From NCBI GenBank assembly GCA_001579985.1, contig LRSR01002153.1:1-64000 (forward strand): 64,000 nt of DNA, in the 5' to 3' direction. The notes beneath the pieces were generated by a model. It worked only from the letters and a program-made list of their open reading frames with translations, did not search any database and was not told where the DNA came from. The position numbers were made by a program, and so were the translations under genes. Below are positions 25,198 to 37,913 of the stretch, in pieces (position 1 is the first letter of the stretch; each line of letters begins with the position of its first letter). The DNA comes from Hypsibius dujardini (lineage: Eukaryota; Tardigrada; Eutardigrada; Parachela; Hypsibiidae).

Positions 25198-25203
25198 AAA
25201 TAA
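25198..25203 (+). promoter_or_regulatory. AATAAA polyadenylation signal
   Basis: Plus-strand hexamer about 300 bp after the stop at 24900, and tail-to-tail with the minus-strand cyclase gene ending at 25299. Confidence 0.4.
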
Positions 25204-25298
25204 AGACGTAATACATTGTTGTGAGCGACCTGCCCCAACTCGTTAGATATAGTTTAAAGATGCTAATAATCCGTTTGACCCATTACTGTATCTTTTCG

Positions 25299-28200
25299 TT
25301 AACGATCTGGGAGCAATGATTTGGACTGCCCAAGCAGCCAGTAAGTGGTTAAAATTCCTTTTCCCTGGAAAACATTCAACATTTTAAAGCTGGCATTTTT
25401 CGCAATACTAAAACACATAGAATTATGTAACTTTTTCATTGAATGTACCTTGATTGGAACTGGTCCTCGTTCCTCCAGCTGATAGGATCCCTCGCTGTCA
25501 AGTAGCTTTTTGGTCGTCTCTGTAATCTGAATCTTCATGGCTGCAAAAGGCAAACCATCAAATGTCAGGAGAAATATTTCATCACGTGCACTATTTGACA
25601 GACCGTACCTTCTCCGGTAGATTCCATCCTCGATGCCACATTGACTGTGTCTCCAAATCTGCAAGTCGTATAGAGTAGAATTGTTCGTCAACCAACTCAC
25701 CTGTCACTTATGCTACGTTGATAGTCCGTGTCAGACGCCAGATCAAAAAATGTCACATCGTCTGCTTTGGCATGCTAGACGATTTTTGCCAGACCCAAAT
25801 AACACTGATCTGGAAAGTTCGTCTGAAATTGTTAGAAAGATCTTCATAGACGTTTCGGCAAATGGGACGGAGTTTGCCAATTTCAAGTGGCTTTCTGGCG
25901 ATCTGACACGGACTATGAACGTAGCTTTACAAGGGTGGATGTAGCGAAACTTACAAACAGTATCGTGGCATTTTTAGGCCCACAATCCCCGCAACACAAG
26001 GTCCTAAATTTTAAGTTTAACTTCCGTCATTGCATAATAGAGTCTGTTCGGAGCCAACCCATAACTTAAGTCCTATCCTTAACTTTAAGTTAAGGTTAGC
26101 GTTGCCGTATGGCGCTGCATTTGTGTGTTCGGCGACCGACCATACCAAAACATTAAATTATCAGCTGATCTTAGAGATCCTAAAACTCAGGTTCTTATTC
26201 AAATCAATAATAAAAATACAATCAATTTAAAGATAAAATCGGACACGCATTTGGCTTGGATAGTGCACAAACTGCTAGTACGAACAACAATGATAAAACC
26301 AAAAATTGAGGCATTGATTAATTGATTGCGTATACAGCTAATTCAACTGAGAAACCAACGCCTGATTGATTGAGTGATGTAAAATAGATTTAACTCCAAA
26401 TTAGCTTCTGAATGTCCGAAACAACAGTATTCCCCTGCCTCGAATAACTATTCTGAATCCAGATATAAAATCACTCCAAGCATACACTGATTTTCGACAA
26501 GAAACCGACAACACAGCCAGTTTAAAATGTCGCAATGTGACGGGATGTGGCCGCCCGCTACCGTCAACGGAGCGGCTATCTAACGTTGAAAACGTGTCCC
26601 CAGAAAATAGACCGCTGAACGAAAATGAGAACGTTCCACCCATACCCAATAGCACAAGAAAATCACAAATGAATTCGCTTTCCAAATATGTATCGTCGTA
26701 AAGTTCATTGGCAGCGGGAATGTATGTAAAAGATTTCAAAGGGGCCTTTCCTTAACTTGATTTTTAAGGATGAGAGTTATCGTAAACCATACCGTAAGTT
26801 CATACCCCGCCCCTTTTCGTGACGTCACAAGGACTTAAGGATAAGAATAAGGTTACGTATCGCTCCGAACAGACTCTAATCTGTTGCCCGCATTTAACTA
26901 TAACATACCAGAGTTAATTCCGATTCGCACGCGAATAACGGTGTCTGGATAAGAGGGGAGCGTAAATGCGCCAAGAGATTGGATGAGTTGAATTGCCATT
27001 GATGCTATTTCTATGGAATGACGTGTCCCATTCCGTATTGGGAGTCCCGAAGAGACCTGCCCATCAAAAGTAGATGTATTTATTCCAGCAGAAAGAAGAA
27101 AAGTATTTGCAGAGTATAGAGAATACAGTACCATGTAAGCATCGCCGATAGTTTCGACCTGGAATCAATTGAAACCATATGAAGATGTAATTGGTCTTTA
27201 CTAAAATCAACTCTCAGCTCCACTCCACCTTGTAGACATCAAACTGCTCCATGACGCTATCAAAGAGGGTATAAAGAGTATTGAGAAGGCTGACCACTTG
27301 CATAGGATTGATGCTTGACGCGATTGTGGTGAAGCCGACAATATCGCTGAAGAATATGGTCACGCACTCAAACGTTTCCGGATCGATATGTTGACCTCTG
27401 GTTAAAGCAGCCACGACAGACCTATTCAACACGACACTTCTTTGGCTCCTTTCGTTAAATATTCTACAATTCAAAATGAATGTTTTACTTACTTTGGTAG
27501 AAGCTGTCCCAATAACTGTTCCGATCGTTCTTTTTCCTCCATAAACTGATGCGTCTTCTCGTCCACTTTGGCCTCTAAATTGGCCGTATATTGCTCCATT
27601 CGTTGCAGTAGAACATCGACAATATTATCACCCGTCTTTCCAAGAACTCTTTTAAGATTGGTTTTGATTTTTGAAAATGCCGGTCTAGCGGCAGGATCCT
27701 CCGACCAACAAATCAACATGAGATCGTACAACTCCAAAGAGCAAGCTGAACGAGACACTTGGGGACGAACTGCCGGGGTGCAGCCCTTCACAACCTTCCA
27801 TAGGAAATACATTTAAATAACAATTAGTTGCGGATGGGCATGCAAATTTACCTCATCAAGTATTTCTTCATCTGTTCGGTCCACTTGCTCATCAGATGGA
27901 ATCTCAAACGGACCACTTTGGAGGATGATTTGTTGGAGAATGATGGCGAAACTGTAGACATCGCCTTTCTACATGAGAAACCATGCGCGTGACAATGTAT
28001 CAGCATTGTTTTATCATGATGACCAATGTACCTGCGTTCCTTGGGGAAGCTGACCTTCCCGGAGTAACTCTGGAGCTCGCCAAAGAAGACAAGTTAACGA
28101 TCGATCGCTGTTGTGGTCTTTATTTTTTCGATACGGCAAAAAGTCACGGGGATTGCGGAAGAAAGGCAAGCCGAAGCCTGAAATCTTCAAAGTGAAGCGT

Positions 28201-31200
28201 GTGTCCACCAAGCAGGTGATTGAGTTCAAGTCTCCATGGGACGCAATAGAGCTGGCGTGGAGGTAGGTCATGCCCTGGAAGCCAAAGTTCAACCAGGAGG
28301 AAAAGTATTATCACACTGCAATCACTCACAAAGATAATGTCTTTGATCAAACTGTTTTTCAACGTCCAGTCCAGTTTAATCGTCGAGCTGTGGAGCATTT
28401 CGCTGATGGAACCCCTGTTGCAAGGTTCAGCTACCACGTATTGACATATCCCTTGCGGCGACACAGCGATTCCAATAAAACGCTGCAAATTTACGTGATT
28501 TGCTTCTTTAAGCTGCAAACATTTAGAAAGACATTATTAGAAGGTGGCTTTTGATGGATTAAATAGAGAATAAATACCAAATTGAGGTCGGAGATGATTT
28601 GACTAGTTGAAAGTTTCTCCATGGCACCGACATCGGTCAGAGCTACTGGTGTACCTTTGTAGAGACCCATAAGGGTGCCTGTTTCACATTCTGATTGGCC
28701 GAAGCTTCTTTTGGAATAACTGCTAGCCTAGCAATTTATACAAAAAAATTAATAAGCACGGATTCATATTTAGTGTATATGAATTATAACTCTTACAAAG
28801 CTTTTTCGTGCACTCTTGCTTTGGGTTTGGTTGATAAGAAGGTCGTCACATAATATTTTCCACCAGTTGGGATTATTTTCTTTCTTCAATTTTCTATGGA
28901 TGTAAGTACTAGCTAAGCATAACCCAATTAAAGATGCGAGATTAAAATGTTTTGACGGTACTGTACTTGAATTTGAGAAAGGCAACTGTTGAGCCAATGC
29001 CGGCGAAAGAGAGCAAGAGGAAAGGGAAAGATACCACAACTGCCAAGATTGCTGGCGGCAGTCCAGCGTCAATGCATTCGTTGTTTGAGAAACCACATTT
29101 TGGTATGTCCAAAGGCATTTGACCACCGTTTGCGAACCATACAGTACTAGTACTGACCCTTCGAAGCAATGAATTCGATACGGCACACTGTTGCACGAAC
29201 TCAAGGGCGACCTGTAATAAACATACTAATAAAAATGGCTCAAACATTATTAGCAAAGCTCTCTTTATTCTTTCTATTTCGGCTCAAAATCGGTCTTCCA
29301 TCAGCTAATGTCAGGCAATTTACTGCCAAATGCAGTTGAAACAAGACTATAGTTGAATCTGGCTGGTTGTGTGAGCCATTATGTTAGATGATAGAGGAGA
29401 TAATTCCTTAAGTTGATTGTGTGCATCCATTCTATACTGTCAAACTGATCTTTTTCTTCACTTCAACACTCTATTATATTGGATGTAAATGTTGAAAGGC
29501 AATTTTGCACTATTAGGCTGACCCCAGTGAGGTAATGTACTGTATACCTCAAATGTGGCAGTTGTTTTGTTGAACATTTTGACGTCGAAATCGCAATCTC
29601 GTTCTTCGTTGGTGCCGATTCTTAGAGGTGAAGTGCTAACGTTGTGATATTCCGTTCCGAGATACCTCTTGGCTAAGGCTTGACCGTTATGAAAATGCAA
29701 GCCTGATTGTGACATTGCCGCCACTTCGTGTGCATAGAGCATGATACTCTCGTAGAAAGACATGACAACCGGGTCCAGCTGCTAATACCAAAAGCAAATC
29801 TTGCCTTACATTATTGTTACATGTACAATTATTAGATTATTTTAGACCTGCTCATTGGTCGCGAAAGTGTAGTTGAACCGCGTTTTGGAGAGATCTTTTA
29901 TGGCCTTGGTGAGCGCCCTTGCCGCAGGGGTCTTCTCAGATTGATCCATTATTGATATGACGAATAAGCTTTGAAAAGCCACCTTGGCATCCTGTCGTTA
30001 AATTAAAAAGCTCTTCTTTAATATCAACAATGGAGTGGCAATACAAATCAAAATGCGGCTAGGAAAACAACATTATTATGGAGATTTAATTCCGCAAATA
30101 ATCCTTACACACCTCATCGTTACTATCTCCCTGACTGTATTTGATTCGGCCCCAATAATCCAACGGATACATTTCCATTGCAATAAAAACCTGTCATATT
30201 GCATCAATTGAAACGCTGTCGGTAAAATGGACAGGAAATTAAAAAAATACATAGGTCATATTAAAGGGCTTACAAAGTCTCCTCGTGTGAGACCCATCCG
30301 ATGGCCGGTTAACTATAGTACAAATCATACCACTCGCTCTTCAACTCATTCCACCAAACATAAATGAAATGCAAAAGTCGTACCAGAAATTTTCGGACAC
30401 TCTGTCCATGTGTGTGCAGAACAAAAACTAGATTGTTAATGACAATACTTTATCTCATTTCCTATAACTTGTCTGTGAAGAAAGACTCCCTTCCGATCCT
30501 TACTTACCGCGTGACCTATTTCTCCCTTGATCAAGTAAATATTCCCTTCGCTCCTCCGTCAAATCCATCCCAACAAAGGAGATTAGTTTCGAGTTCCAAA
30601 ATAATAGACGGTTAGTCGTTTGAAAGTACTTGATGAGGTAGTCGGACGCCAAGGTGAAGAAAGAATAAGAGTCGTCACGGAAGACCGTAACGTGGGTGTA
30701 ATTGTACCTTCTCAGAAACGTCTCCACGCATCGAGACACGCAAGCCAGTCCAAAGGTCACACGGATAATCAAGGGAAACCGTGTGGCCGACCGATTTAGC
30801 GCCAGTGAACTCGATCCGGCTGCCGGGCATCCGAATATGGGAACATTGTATTGCTCGGCGATTCCGTACATACCCACGGCCGTCGTGGCACAACCTTTTG
30901 GAGAAGGGTTTATTTTTTAAAGGTCAAGGAGATAGGTTATATACTAACCTGGTCCAACATAGGCATCACATGTGGTCCCATTTTGCAACAAATCCAAGAC
31001 ATTCTTCACGACAGAATGCTGAATCTGCGAGCAGGACTGACCAGCAGACTGATAGACTGTCCGCAGCTGAATGTTATTGGGCAAGGTGAAGGTGTTAGCA
31101 TTGCTGACGGCTAGGTCAACAGCTGCGGCCACTTTGCTAAAGGACCCCACGTAAAAGGAATCCTCTTCCAAAAGAACGCAAATGTTGAGAATTGTTGAGG

Positions 31201-31318
31201 ATTCATTTTTTGATGGCTTCTGAAACTGTAGCTCAAAGGGAACACCACCTATCTTGTTGAGATGGATTAATAAGTAGAAATAGGAAACTAACGGAATGCT
31301 GACTACAAAATGCTTCAT
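25299..31318 (-). CDS. receptor-type guanylyl cyclase
   Basis: Twenty exons give 1084 aa: 31318-30949, 30894-30508, 30427-30360, 30190-30113, 29991-29848, 29778-29548, 29211-28967, 28908-28797, 28727-28578, 28512-28330, 28274-28032, 27968-27852, 27794-27493, 27421-27229, 27158-27132, 27056-26909, 26003-25955, 25658-25609, 25540-25449, 25364-25299. In order: signal peptide; ANF-receptor-like ectodomain ([19 protein letters not shown]); DIPKCGF before one membrane segment ([15 protein letters not shown]); kinase homology domain with HGDL and GFG instead of HRD and DFG, hence a pseudokinase; coiled linker; catalytic domain with [19 protein letters not shown] and PRYCLFGDTVN. The Glu of KVETIGD and Cys of RYCLFGD are the GTP-specificity residues, so it should make cGMP. 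The ligand is unknown. Exon 3's donor (gtttgg) and the ectodomain end before the membrane are the least certain joins. Confidence 0.93.
26040..26876. mobile_element. 837-bp TA-flanked TIR element in cyclase intron 16
   Basis: The ends are GAGTCTGTTCGGAGC and its exact inverted copy, flanked by TA (26038-26039, 26877-26878). Just inside lie loosely inverted CTTAAGTCC/GGACTTAAG blocks. No intact transposase is visible; one minus-strand reading at 26401-26739 is of unknown meaning. The element separates the exons coding GINSG and PRYC of the cyclase domain and is spliced out. Confidence 0.75.
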
Positions 31319-32406
31319 TGCTCTGCTATAGGCAAACGGCTATAATTGCAGGGCGAAATAACTATCTCAAAAGTTGGAGCTATACCCCCGTGCTCAAAAA
31401 ATGGGAAATAATATTCTGCGGAGAACACTAGTAGATGTGAATGCTGTTGTTGCAGTCGTCTCTAATAGTTGAATAGGCAAATAATCCCACTCATCCGCAG
31501 TGCGGTTTGTTAATCAAATATAGATGTCGTGATGTGCCTGCATCGTCCTAAATTGACATTTTAAAACATGAGTGCCGCCAGATGTGCATCCGACTGTGGA
31601 CGGAAGCAGTATAGCTAGAATCTGTCAATATACCTCTGTACATGGTACATGTACACTGTAGAGTAGAAAACCGTGTTGTTAATAATACGGTACCTCTTGT
31701 TTCCATTTTGGAGAACCACTTTCGTAGTAAGGCAATACTCAATAAATAATTTAATGCAATAATTTATTTCTAACTCCGGAGTTCGCCATAAATGAATGGG
31801 GCCATTTAAATTGTGATGCTATTAAAACTATACACTGCCATACCATACTCGCACGAGTCGCGTACTCAATGATTCTCCACAAAGTCCTGGAATTATCGAT
31901 ACTTAGTACCCTTTCAATACCAGAATCACCAATGGCAAAGCCCTAAGCCCTTTTGGAGCCCTAACCAGGAACATGCTCACAACCATATTGCAGTACAGGG
32001 GTTATTTTCAATGCAAAGTCATTTTGAGATGGAATGGCTTAATAATGTCCAATCACTGCAACACGAGACGTCTTTTCTTTACAAGTGCGAGTACTAAAGA
32101 AATGGAGGCAAATAATGTAGTATAACTAGACACTCCGGACATAGACTAATATTCTAGGGACACAGCTGGCTGATAATAATGGCAACGAGATTTTTATGGT
32201 CAAATTGTATACACGGTCAGTGGGAGTGAAGGGTAATTCCTAATGCTTCTTCACATAGATGGGAGGGTGTCTACAGTAGCGATCCTTTGCAAAGGTTGAG
32301 TCGGTAATAATTGTTCTGGCTGCACTAGGAATCTGTAATAAACGAAGCATCTACTTTCAAATCACATAATTATATATATAATGAAAGAAAGTATAAGCTG
32401 ACCTTT
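31319..32406. other. intergenic between cyclase and NPF
   Basis: Contains the cyclase promoter on the left and NPF 3' flank on the right, both genes being on the minus strand. No coding or structured repeat is recognised. Confidence 0.5.
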
Positions 32407-32925
32407 TTAAGCTAGGTACGGTGGTCGTATTCTGTATGGGGTATTGTCGACAACTTCAGCCACACTTCTTCCATATCTGAAACACAAGTAACAAGACATC
32501 AATCAACAATTATTTGCCAAAATACCTTCCGATCAGGACAATGACATGGGCTTTGTTATTCCTATCTGCAATTCCGTTAAAAAGTACATTTGATCGGATT
32601 TATGTCTTGAAGCTCGACTAACCGAAAGGAAGGAAGACGCTGTAAGTATTTTCACAAAATGTTACCTTGGACGAGCCTGGTGACTGTAATATTTATCCAG
32701 TTCCTGAAGCCGTTTCAGTGTCGATGCAAGTGTCACCAGATTGTCATAGTTTCTGGCCGACGAACCATGCGATGAAGATTCCGAGTTGTGGTAGGAGGAA
32801 GGGTCGCTGATCAACATTTCCAAGTCGGCGACGGCTGGACGAGCCCTCTTCTGCGAGAGGATCATATCACTTGAGAGGAGCACCGCCAGACCAATCAATT
32901 GTACAAAAAATAATGCTTTTGCCAT
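32407..32925 (-). CDS. NPF: neuropeptide F precursor (RPRYamide)
   Basis: Two exons, 32925-32666 and 32476-32407, give 109 aa. After a signal peptide (MAKALFFVQLIGLAVLL...) and a KR site comes the long NPF peptide, whose C-terminal half reads LVTLASTLKRLQELDKYYSH then QARPRY, followed by GR for amidation and a 20-residue tail. NPF peptides act through GPCRs on feeding and reproduction. The intron splits the second Arg codon of the C-terminal RPR (phase 2), the position conserved in NPF/NPY genes, which supports the call. The amidated residue is Tyr (codon TAT) where most arthropod NPFs have Phe. The ATG is 33 codons or more upstream of the peptide core in a good signal-peptide context. Confidence 0.93.
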
Positions 32926-34380
32926 TTTCGGTTAAGAATTATCTGAGTGGATGCAGACTGACTGGTGACCTTTAAAAAGCAAGACTAGTCTCGGGATGGG
33001 CGACCAAAAGTCAAGCCACCCGCAACTCAAAAACGCAATAGTAATATAACACTTTAAATTGGCCTACAGGTTCCTTTTAAACTAGACCATATTTAATAGG
33101 GGTAAAAGAGTGCCGAGAGAAAAGTAAGATTGGGACTTGATAAAAGTTATATTGGCAAAAGAGAAAGAAAGGGGTTATTTATCGGTGGAAGCTTTTCCCT
33201 TATGACCTAACTTCCTTCCTTCCGGTTCGCCCTTAAGTAGCAGATGATAATCCACGAGCCCGTTCCATTAAGTCTACTGATATCGAGGTGGGGAATATGG
33301 GCATGATAATGATCTCCCTCGGGAGCGGAAAAGGTGTCTTTAAAAGTGTCGGACGTAATGCCAAAGTGAGCCTATCGTTAAGCGGGGAGACTTTGGTTTA
33401 AGCTTTTCTTATTCTAATCATTGCAAACGACGTCCTGTGGTCGCTCCAGATGGAAATGTTTGACGTTCTCGGCGGCAAAGGCAGGCTTCCTTCCTCTCTC
33501 CAATATGCAAGAATGCCAGGCAAGGGCTTGTCGCGGTGAAAGGACACGTCTACTAAATTTAATCTTGGCCAACCCAAAAGTGACACTTCAATTAGCAGGC
33601 AAAACAGTCAAACACGCCATATTTATACACCGTCATAACAAATCAAGGATATGAGGCGCAAATTTATCTTCTTCTCCACAAGCTGCCCTCATCTACCACC
33701 CACAGTAACTCCTGTCAAATTTTCTGCCAAAAAAGGGATGAACGCTACTCGTATTGACAAATACACTCAAGCAAAGTCTGAGTTTGTGTCTATGATAGGT
33801 CTGCCAGTTTAAAATTCAGGTAATCTGTGCCTGTAACTTTGGAGCTCCACAATCGAAAAACTAATGACCTAACTGCACCAGTCTTTGTGCTTATGACGTG
33901 CCTGTCTTGCTGTCTCTCTATCTGTCACTGGGTGGACCAAGGCGTTTTAGTAAGGGTTGTTCTAACTGTAATTATGCTGATACAGCGTTCAAAGAATCAA
34001 CCGAACGACTATGTTAAGCTGACCTAATTAGCAGTTGGTCAGACGTATTGTTGCTGGAGTTGCATGTCTGCAGGCATTACCTTTTCGATGACGTCAATCG
34101 CCAGAAGCTCAAATGGCCCACGTAACAGTTATTTTTCGACCCAATTTGCGGTTTTTTGTTGTCGATGGGTTCCTTGGAAGAATCAGTTGTTGTTTCGGAA
34201 TAATTTAATCTAGAGAATATTTTTGCCATTGCATCCGCACGATAACCGGCTTCGAAATCGGGCCCTCATTTTGATTGCAATCTCATTTGAGTTGATTTCA
34301 ATCTGCTTTTGCCTTTTTCGACTTGATTTGGCAATTTTGTCGGAGGTCTCCAAGCAAACCCGGATTATTCGTTCAACGAA
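32926..34380. other. divergent intergenic region, NPF and AK2
   Basis: Head-to-head spacer of 1.45 kb holding both promoters. On the NPF side a TTTTTAAAGG stretch near 32970 precedes a TCAGTC near 32960; this could be a TATA/initiator pair, but the spacing is short. No gene is recognised. Confidence 0.4.
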
Positions 34381-36499
34381 ATGGCTCTCCGGCAGATCGG
34401 ATCGGACGCCTCTGCACGTCAGCCATATGTTCAAGCTCAGACTTCGCAGCAGGAGAAGGAACAACATCACACCAAACAAATCTCGGGAATTAATGGAATC
34501 TTAGTCGGTCCTCCCGGATCCGGCAAGGGAACTCAGGTAAGCTAGACACCCTTTTTTAATCTAGCATTTTTAAAATGGTTCATCTTTCTTTTTGTTTAGG
34601 CTCCGCTGATTGCACAACGCTATGGAGTTTGCCATTTGGCCACAGGTAAATTACTGACATGTTATGTGCAAATTTGTCGCTTGATTGATCAGTTGATGAT
34701 ATTGTATGCCGCTACATAAGCCACTTGATTGATTGGATGATTGGTGCCAATAATCTTGATTGACTTTTGTCTTGGCATAGTTCGGTTGCAACCGCAGTTT
34801 TAATACACTGCGACCGCGGTTGTAACCGCCTAGTAACTTTTCAATCAACCAATCAATGACCCACAGGAATAAACTGCAACCGTGATTTGAATGTGTTGCA
34901 ACCGAACCCTTTCAACACTAATTCACTTATTTTGCGCATTTTATCAAATTTTCTTTATTTTCTTCACGATATAGCGATTTAATCCTATGAGGGAATTAAA
35001 TTACTGGACTTGTGGATGTGCAAATAGGGGCACTATTCTAAGAGTAATGCAAGAAAGGTGATTTGAAATATTGTTAAAAATGAGATGCTTGCTTGATTGT
35101 TTGAGCAAGCAAGATCCTTTGATTACTTTATTGGATGACTTACCCTGACTCCCAGATGGTAATCGATCGATTGATTGATTAATACTTACACAAAGTCACG
35201 GAATGTCATGTGCTCTGTGGTACTGTGAAGAGAGAAAAGTTGACCAAAATTGTTGAGTGTTTATTGAATTGAGTGATAAGCCTAGAAATGAATTACTAAA
35301 TGTATCTAGTATTTAATTATTTCAGAGCCAGTGTTGGCAACTCATGTTGCAACCGCGTTGTTACTTGTTATCAGTCAACTGATGAGACTGAGTTTTAACT
35401 GCGGTTTTAATCAGTTTGAAGGAGGGTGTTAAGAAGTTGCAAGAAGCACGAGTTGCCAACACTCATTTCACCAACTCACAAAGCATCATGGTTTATTTTG
35501 AATTAGTTTGAATGCAGTGAATTTATTGTCTTGCCATTGACTGTCATTGACTCCCTTTGATCTAAAGGATTGATTAAAATATCTTGTAATTAAACAAGTA
35601 CTAAGATTATAATGATAAGCTCCTTTGTCAGGGGATCTTCTGCGTGCGGAAGTAGAATCGGGTTCGGAGCTGGGGAAGACAGTGAAAAAAGTGATGGATG
35701 ATGGGAAATTGGTGAGCGATGACAGCGTTGTCCAACTGATTGATCGTCGTTTGGACACGCCTTCCTGTGCCAGGGGATTCTTACTCGATGGCTTCCCTAG
35801 GACTCTTGGTCAGGCGGAAAAAGTAAATATCTCCTTCAGGCGGACAGACATGATAAGGAAACGTTTGACCTTTGTCTTGTTTGTCTTGATAGTTGGATAA
35901 ACTTTTGGAGCACCGGAAACGGCAACTGGACACAGTGATTGAGTTTGGCATTGATGATTCCCTTCTGGTGAAACGCATCACTGGCCGTTGGGTGCATCAA
36001 CCTAGCGGACGATCCTATCATGAAATCTTCAACCCGCCCAAACAGCCCGGCATCGATGATGTACGTTAGCAAAACCAACGGGCAGGTAGACGTGAAGGCA
36101 ATGCTTATAAGTCAGCAGACAGACAACAAACATGTCATTACATGTGTTTAGGTGACTGGCGAGCCATTGGTACGGCGATCAGACGACAACGAGGTTAGTT
36201 AGTGTCTGCATCTCATTTAACCGGCTTCTCTTGTCTATCAGTTGGTTTGGCTGTAGGCAACGTTAAAAAAACGTTTGACTGCCTACCACGAGCAGACAGC
36301 TCCACTAGTTAACTATTACCAAAAGCGTCACATCCATCACAAAGTGGACGCTTCCCAACCGCCCAGTCAGGTAGAGGATCAAATTGAGGGCATTATCAAC
36401 AGCACCAAACTAAAGGATCGGGTAAGAGCAATGGCTTCTTCCTTCCTTTCTAGTACTATAAGGAATCTTTTTTAGGTTGGCTGGTGCTCGCTTCAGTGA
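34381..36499 (+). CDS. AK2: adenylate kinase 2
   Basis: Seven exons (34381-34536, 34600-34645, 35632-35822, 35893-36060, 36152-36193, 36257-36421, 36476-36499) give 263 aa. The P-loop [10 protein letters not shown] starts about residue 43; DGFPRT, the long LID ([19 protein letters not shown]) and RRSDDNEATLKKRL follow. The enzyme interconverts ATP + AMP and 2 ADP; the long-LID form is the mitochondrial intermembrane-space type. The N-terminal extension of about 40 Gln-rich residues is longer than in the human enzyme. The ATG is in strong context (ACGAAATGG). The last exon adds only VGWCSLQ after a 54-nt intron; it is the least certain part. Intron 2 contains repeat debris rich in CAACCGCGGTT motifs. 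Confidence 0.93.
35330..35463. mobile_element. 134-bp TIR element in AK2 intron 2
   Basis: AGTGTTGGCAACTC faces its exact inverted copy GAGTTGCCAACACT. The interior contains TTGCAACCGCG and ACTGCGGTTTT motifs also seen 500 bp to the left in the same intron. No coding or target duplication is certain; the ends look hAT-like. Confidence 0.55.
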
Positions 36500-37556
36500 A
36501 TGTGGTCAAAATTAGTCCCGGCGCTTTCCCTCTTCCCTCGCCATCCCGGATTAATTGCCTTTTTATTGTTAACTTTTTTAAGCTTTCTTATCTTTTTCCT
36601 TCTTTCTACAAGGGAAGGAAAGGAAGGGTTTTCGGCACTTTTGCACCTCTTTGGTTGTTGGCTTTCTTTCACGCACGGGTAAAAGTAAACGGATGAAGAC
36701 TGACGTGACGTGCAACTTGTGTTTGATAATTGTTTTATGTCATAAACTGCCGGCTAGTCAGCTTAATCATTACATGAATGTCCATTCACCATAAACCCAT
36801 AACATTTTTAACATTTTTTCCTCCAAGTTAATATAGTTAAAACTTGACTAGGTTGAATATGAAGCAGTAGACTTTATAAAGAGCATTTGCTGTAGAGTGT
36901 GGATGAGCTAGAGCTAGAGTGGATGGTTGTCAGTGAGTGACTTGGCGGGTCATTCTCAAGTTATTTTAGAAATGGCAAAGGCGTTGCCTGACTTGACATT
37001 GCGTTCCAAGCGGAACAATCAACCTACGCCAAACGCCAATCCTAAGCCAAGTAGCCATCACTTTTTGACTCTTAACATGTAGGAAAGAGAATAGAATTTC
37101 GTCACGGAATACATACATCTCACTCACGCACTCTGCTTACAACAAGCTAAAAAATGAGCAGATCAATTGAACCAAAAATACATGGTCCAAAGAGAGCTTG
37201 AAAATTAGTCGCTATTTGCCACTCCATTCCTTGCTTTAAAAAAAAGAAGGATGTGGGTATTAGCCGTACTTGGTCCACTCGCAGTCGCCCGTCATGGGCC
37301 AATATAGATATGGAGGATTGTTGACATCTAGGTTTGTTGACGGAAGCACAGACATCTTCCTCTCCTACTTAAACTCATTTCCTACCTGCAGCACAAATAA
37401 CAAACCAAATCCTCCCTCTATCCAGTCGAGTAACACCAACTTGTCCCATTTCTTTCGGTAGAGTGTCGTAGTTTTTATAGAAGAGGTACTAGAAGATAAC
37501 TTTTACGTGACCTTTAGGAGAGAGGGTAACCTTTTTTCTTCTTTTTCTTCTTAAGG
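36500..37556. other. intergenic, AK2 3' flank and upstream of small secreted gene
   Basis: No gene is recognised. A TTTTTATAG stretch near 37470 could be a TATA element for the gene starting at 37557. Confidence 0.4.
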
Positions 37557-37913
37557 ATGTCTCCAGCAATGAGGATAAGCATGTGCTTAGTTGTGGCCTC
37601 GGTGGTTCTGTGCGGACTGGTTGCTTCCAAGGAGATGGCCGACGGTTGCGGCATGAATCCCCTTCTGGCATTGGTGGCTGTTGCGGACAAGACCGGTAAA
37701 TCCTCTACAGCAGAAACAACCTTATTTTTTATAAGTCCGTCATACAGAATAGTTGCTTTTTCTTTAGGCCAAACCGTGGAGAATTTGATGGGAAAATTCT
37801 CCTCAGACAAGATTGCCTTCCGGGAGTTTGTTACGTTGCTGGGTCGGTATGAGTCGTGCATCAGGGTGGGAAGTGGGACGAGATATCGCCGTTCACTGTA
37901 TGCCGCCTCTTAG
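37557..37913 (+). CDS. small secreted protein or peptide precursor, unidentified
   Basis: Two exons, 37557-37695 and 37768-37913, give 94 aa. The N-terminus MRISMCLVVASVVLCGLVAS is a clear signal peptide. The mature part carries two Cys (DGCGMNPLL and YESCIRV), an amphipathic middle (TVENLMGKF, DKIAFREFVTLLGRYE), and a basic tail with RYRR, a possible convertase site. The 72-nt intron is a multiple of three and stop-free, so retention would only add 24 residues. An AATAAA lies at 38072-38077. It sits between NPF and short NPF, but I do not recognise it as a known hormone. It could equally be a small secreted defence or structural protein. Confidence 0.65.
   Translation: MSPAMRISMCLVVASVVLCGLVASKEMADGCGMNPLLALVAVADKTGKSSTAETTLFFISPSYRIVAFSLGQTVENLMGKFSSDKIAFREFVTLLGRYESCIRVGSGTRYRRSLYAAS

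Noticed and set aside
30364-30615. plus-strand reading over the cyclase ectodomain
   Set aside because: Antisense of exons 2-3 of the receptor cyclase, which join in phase with known domain order.
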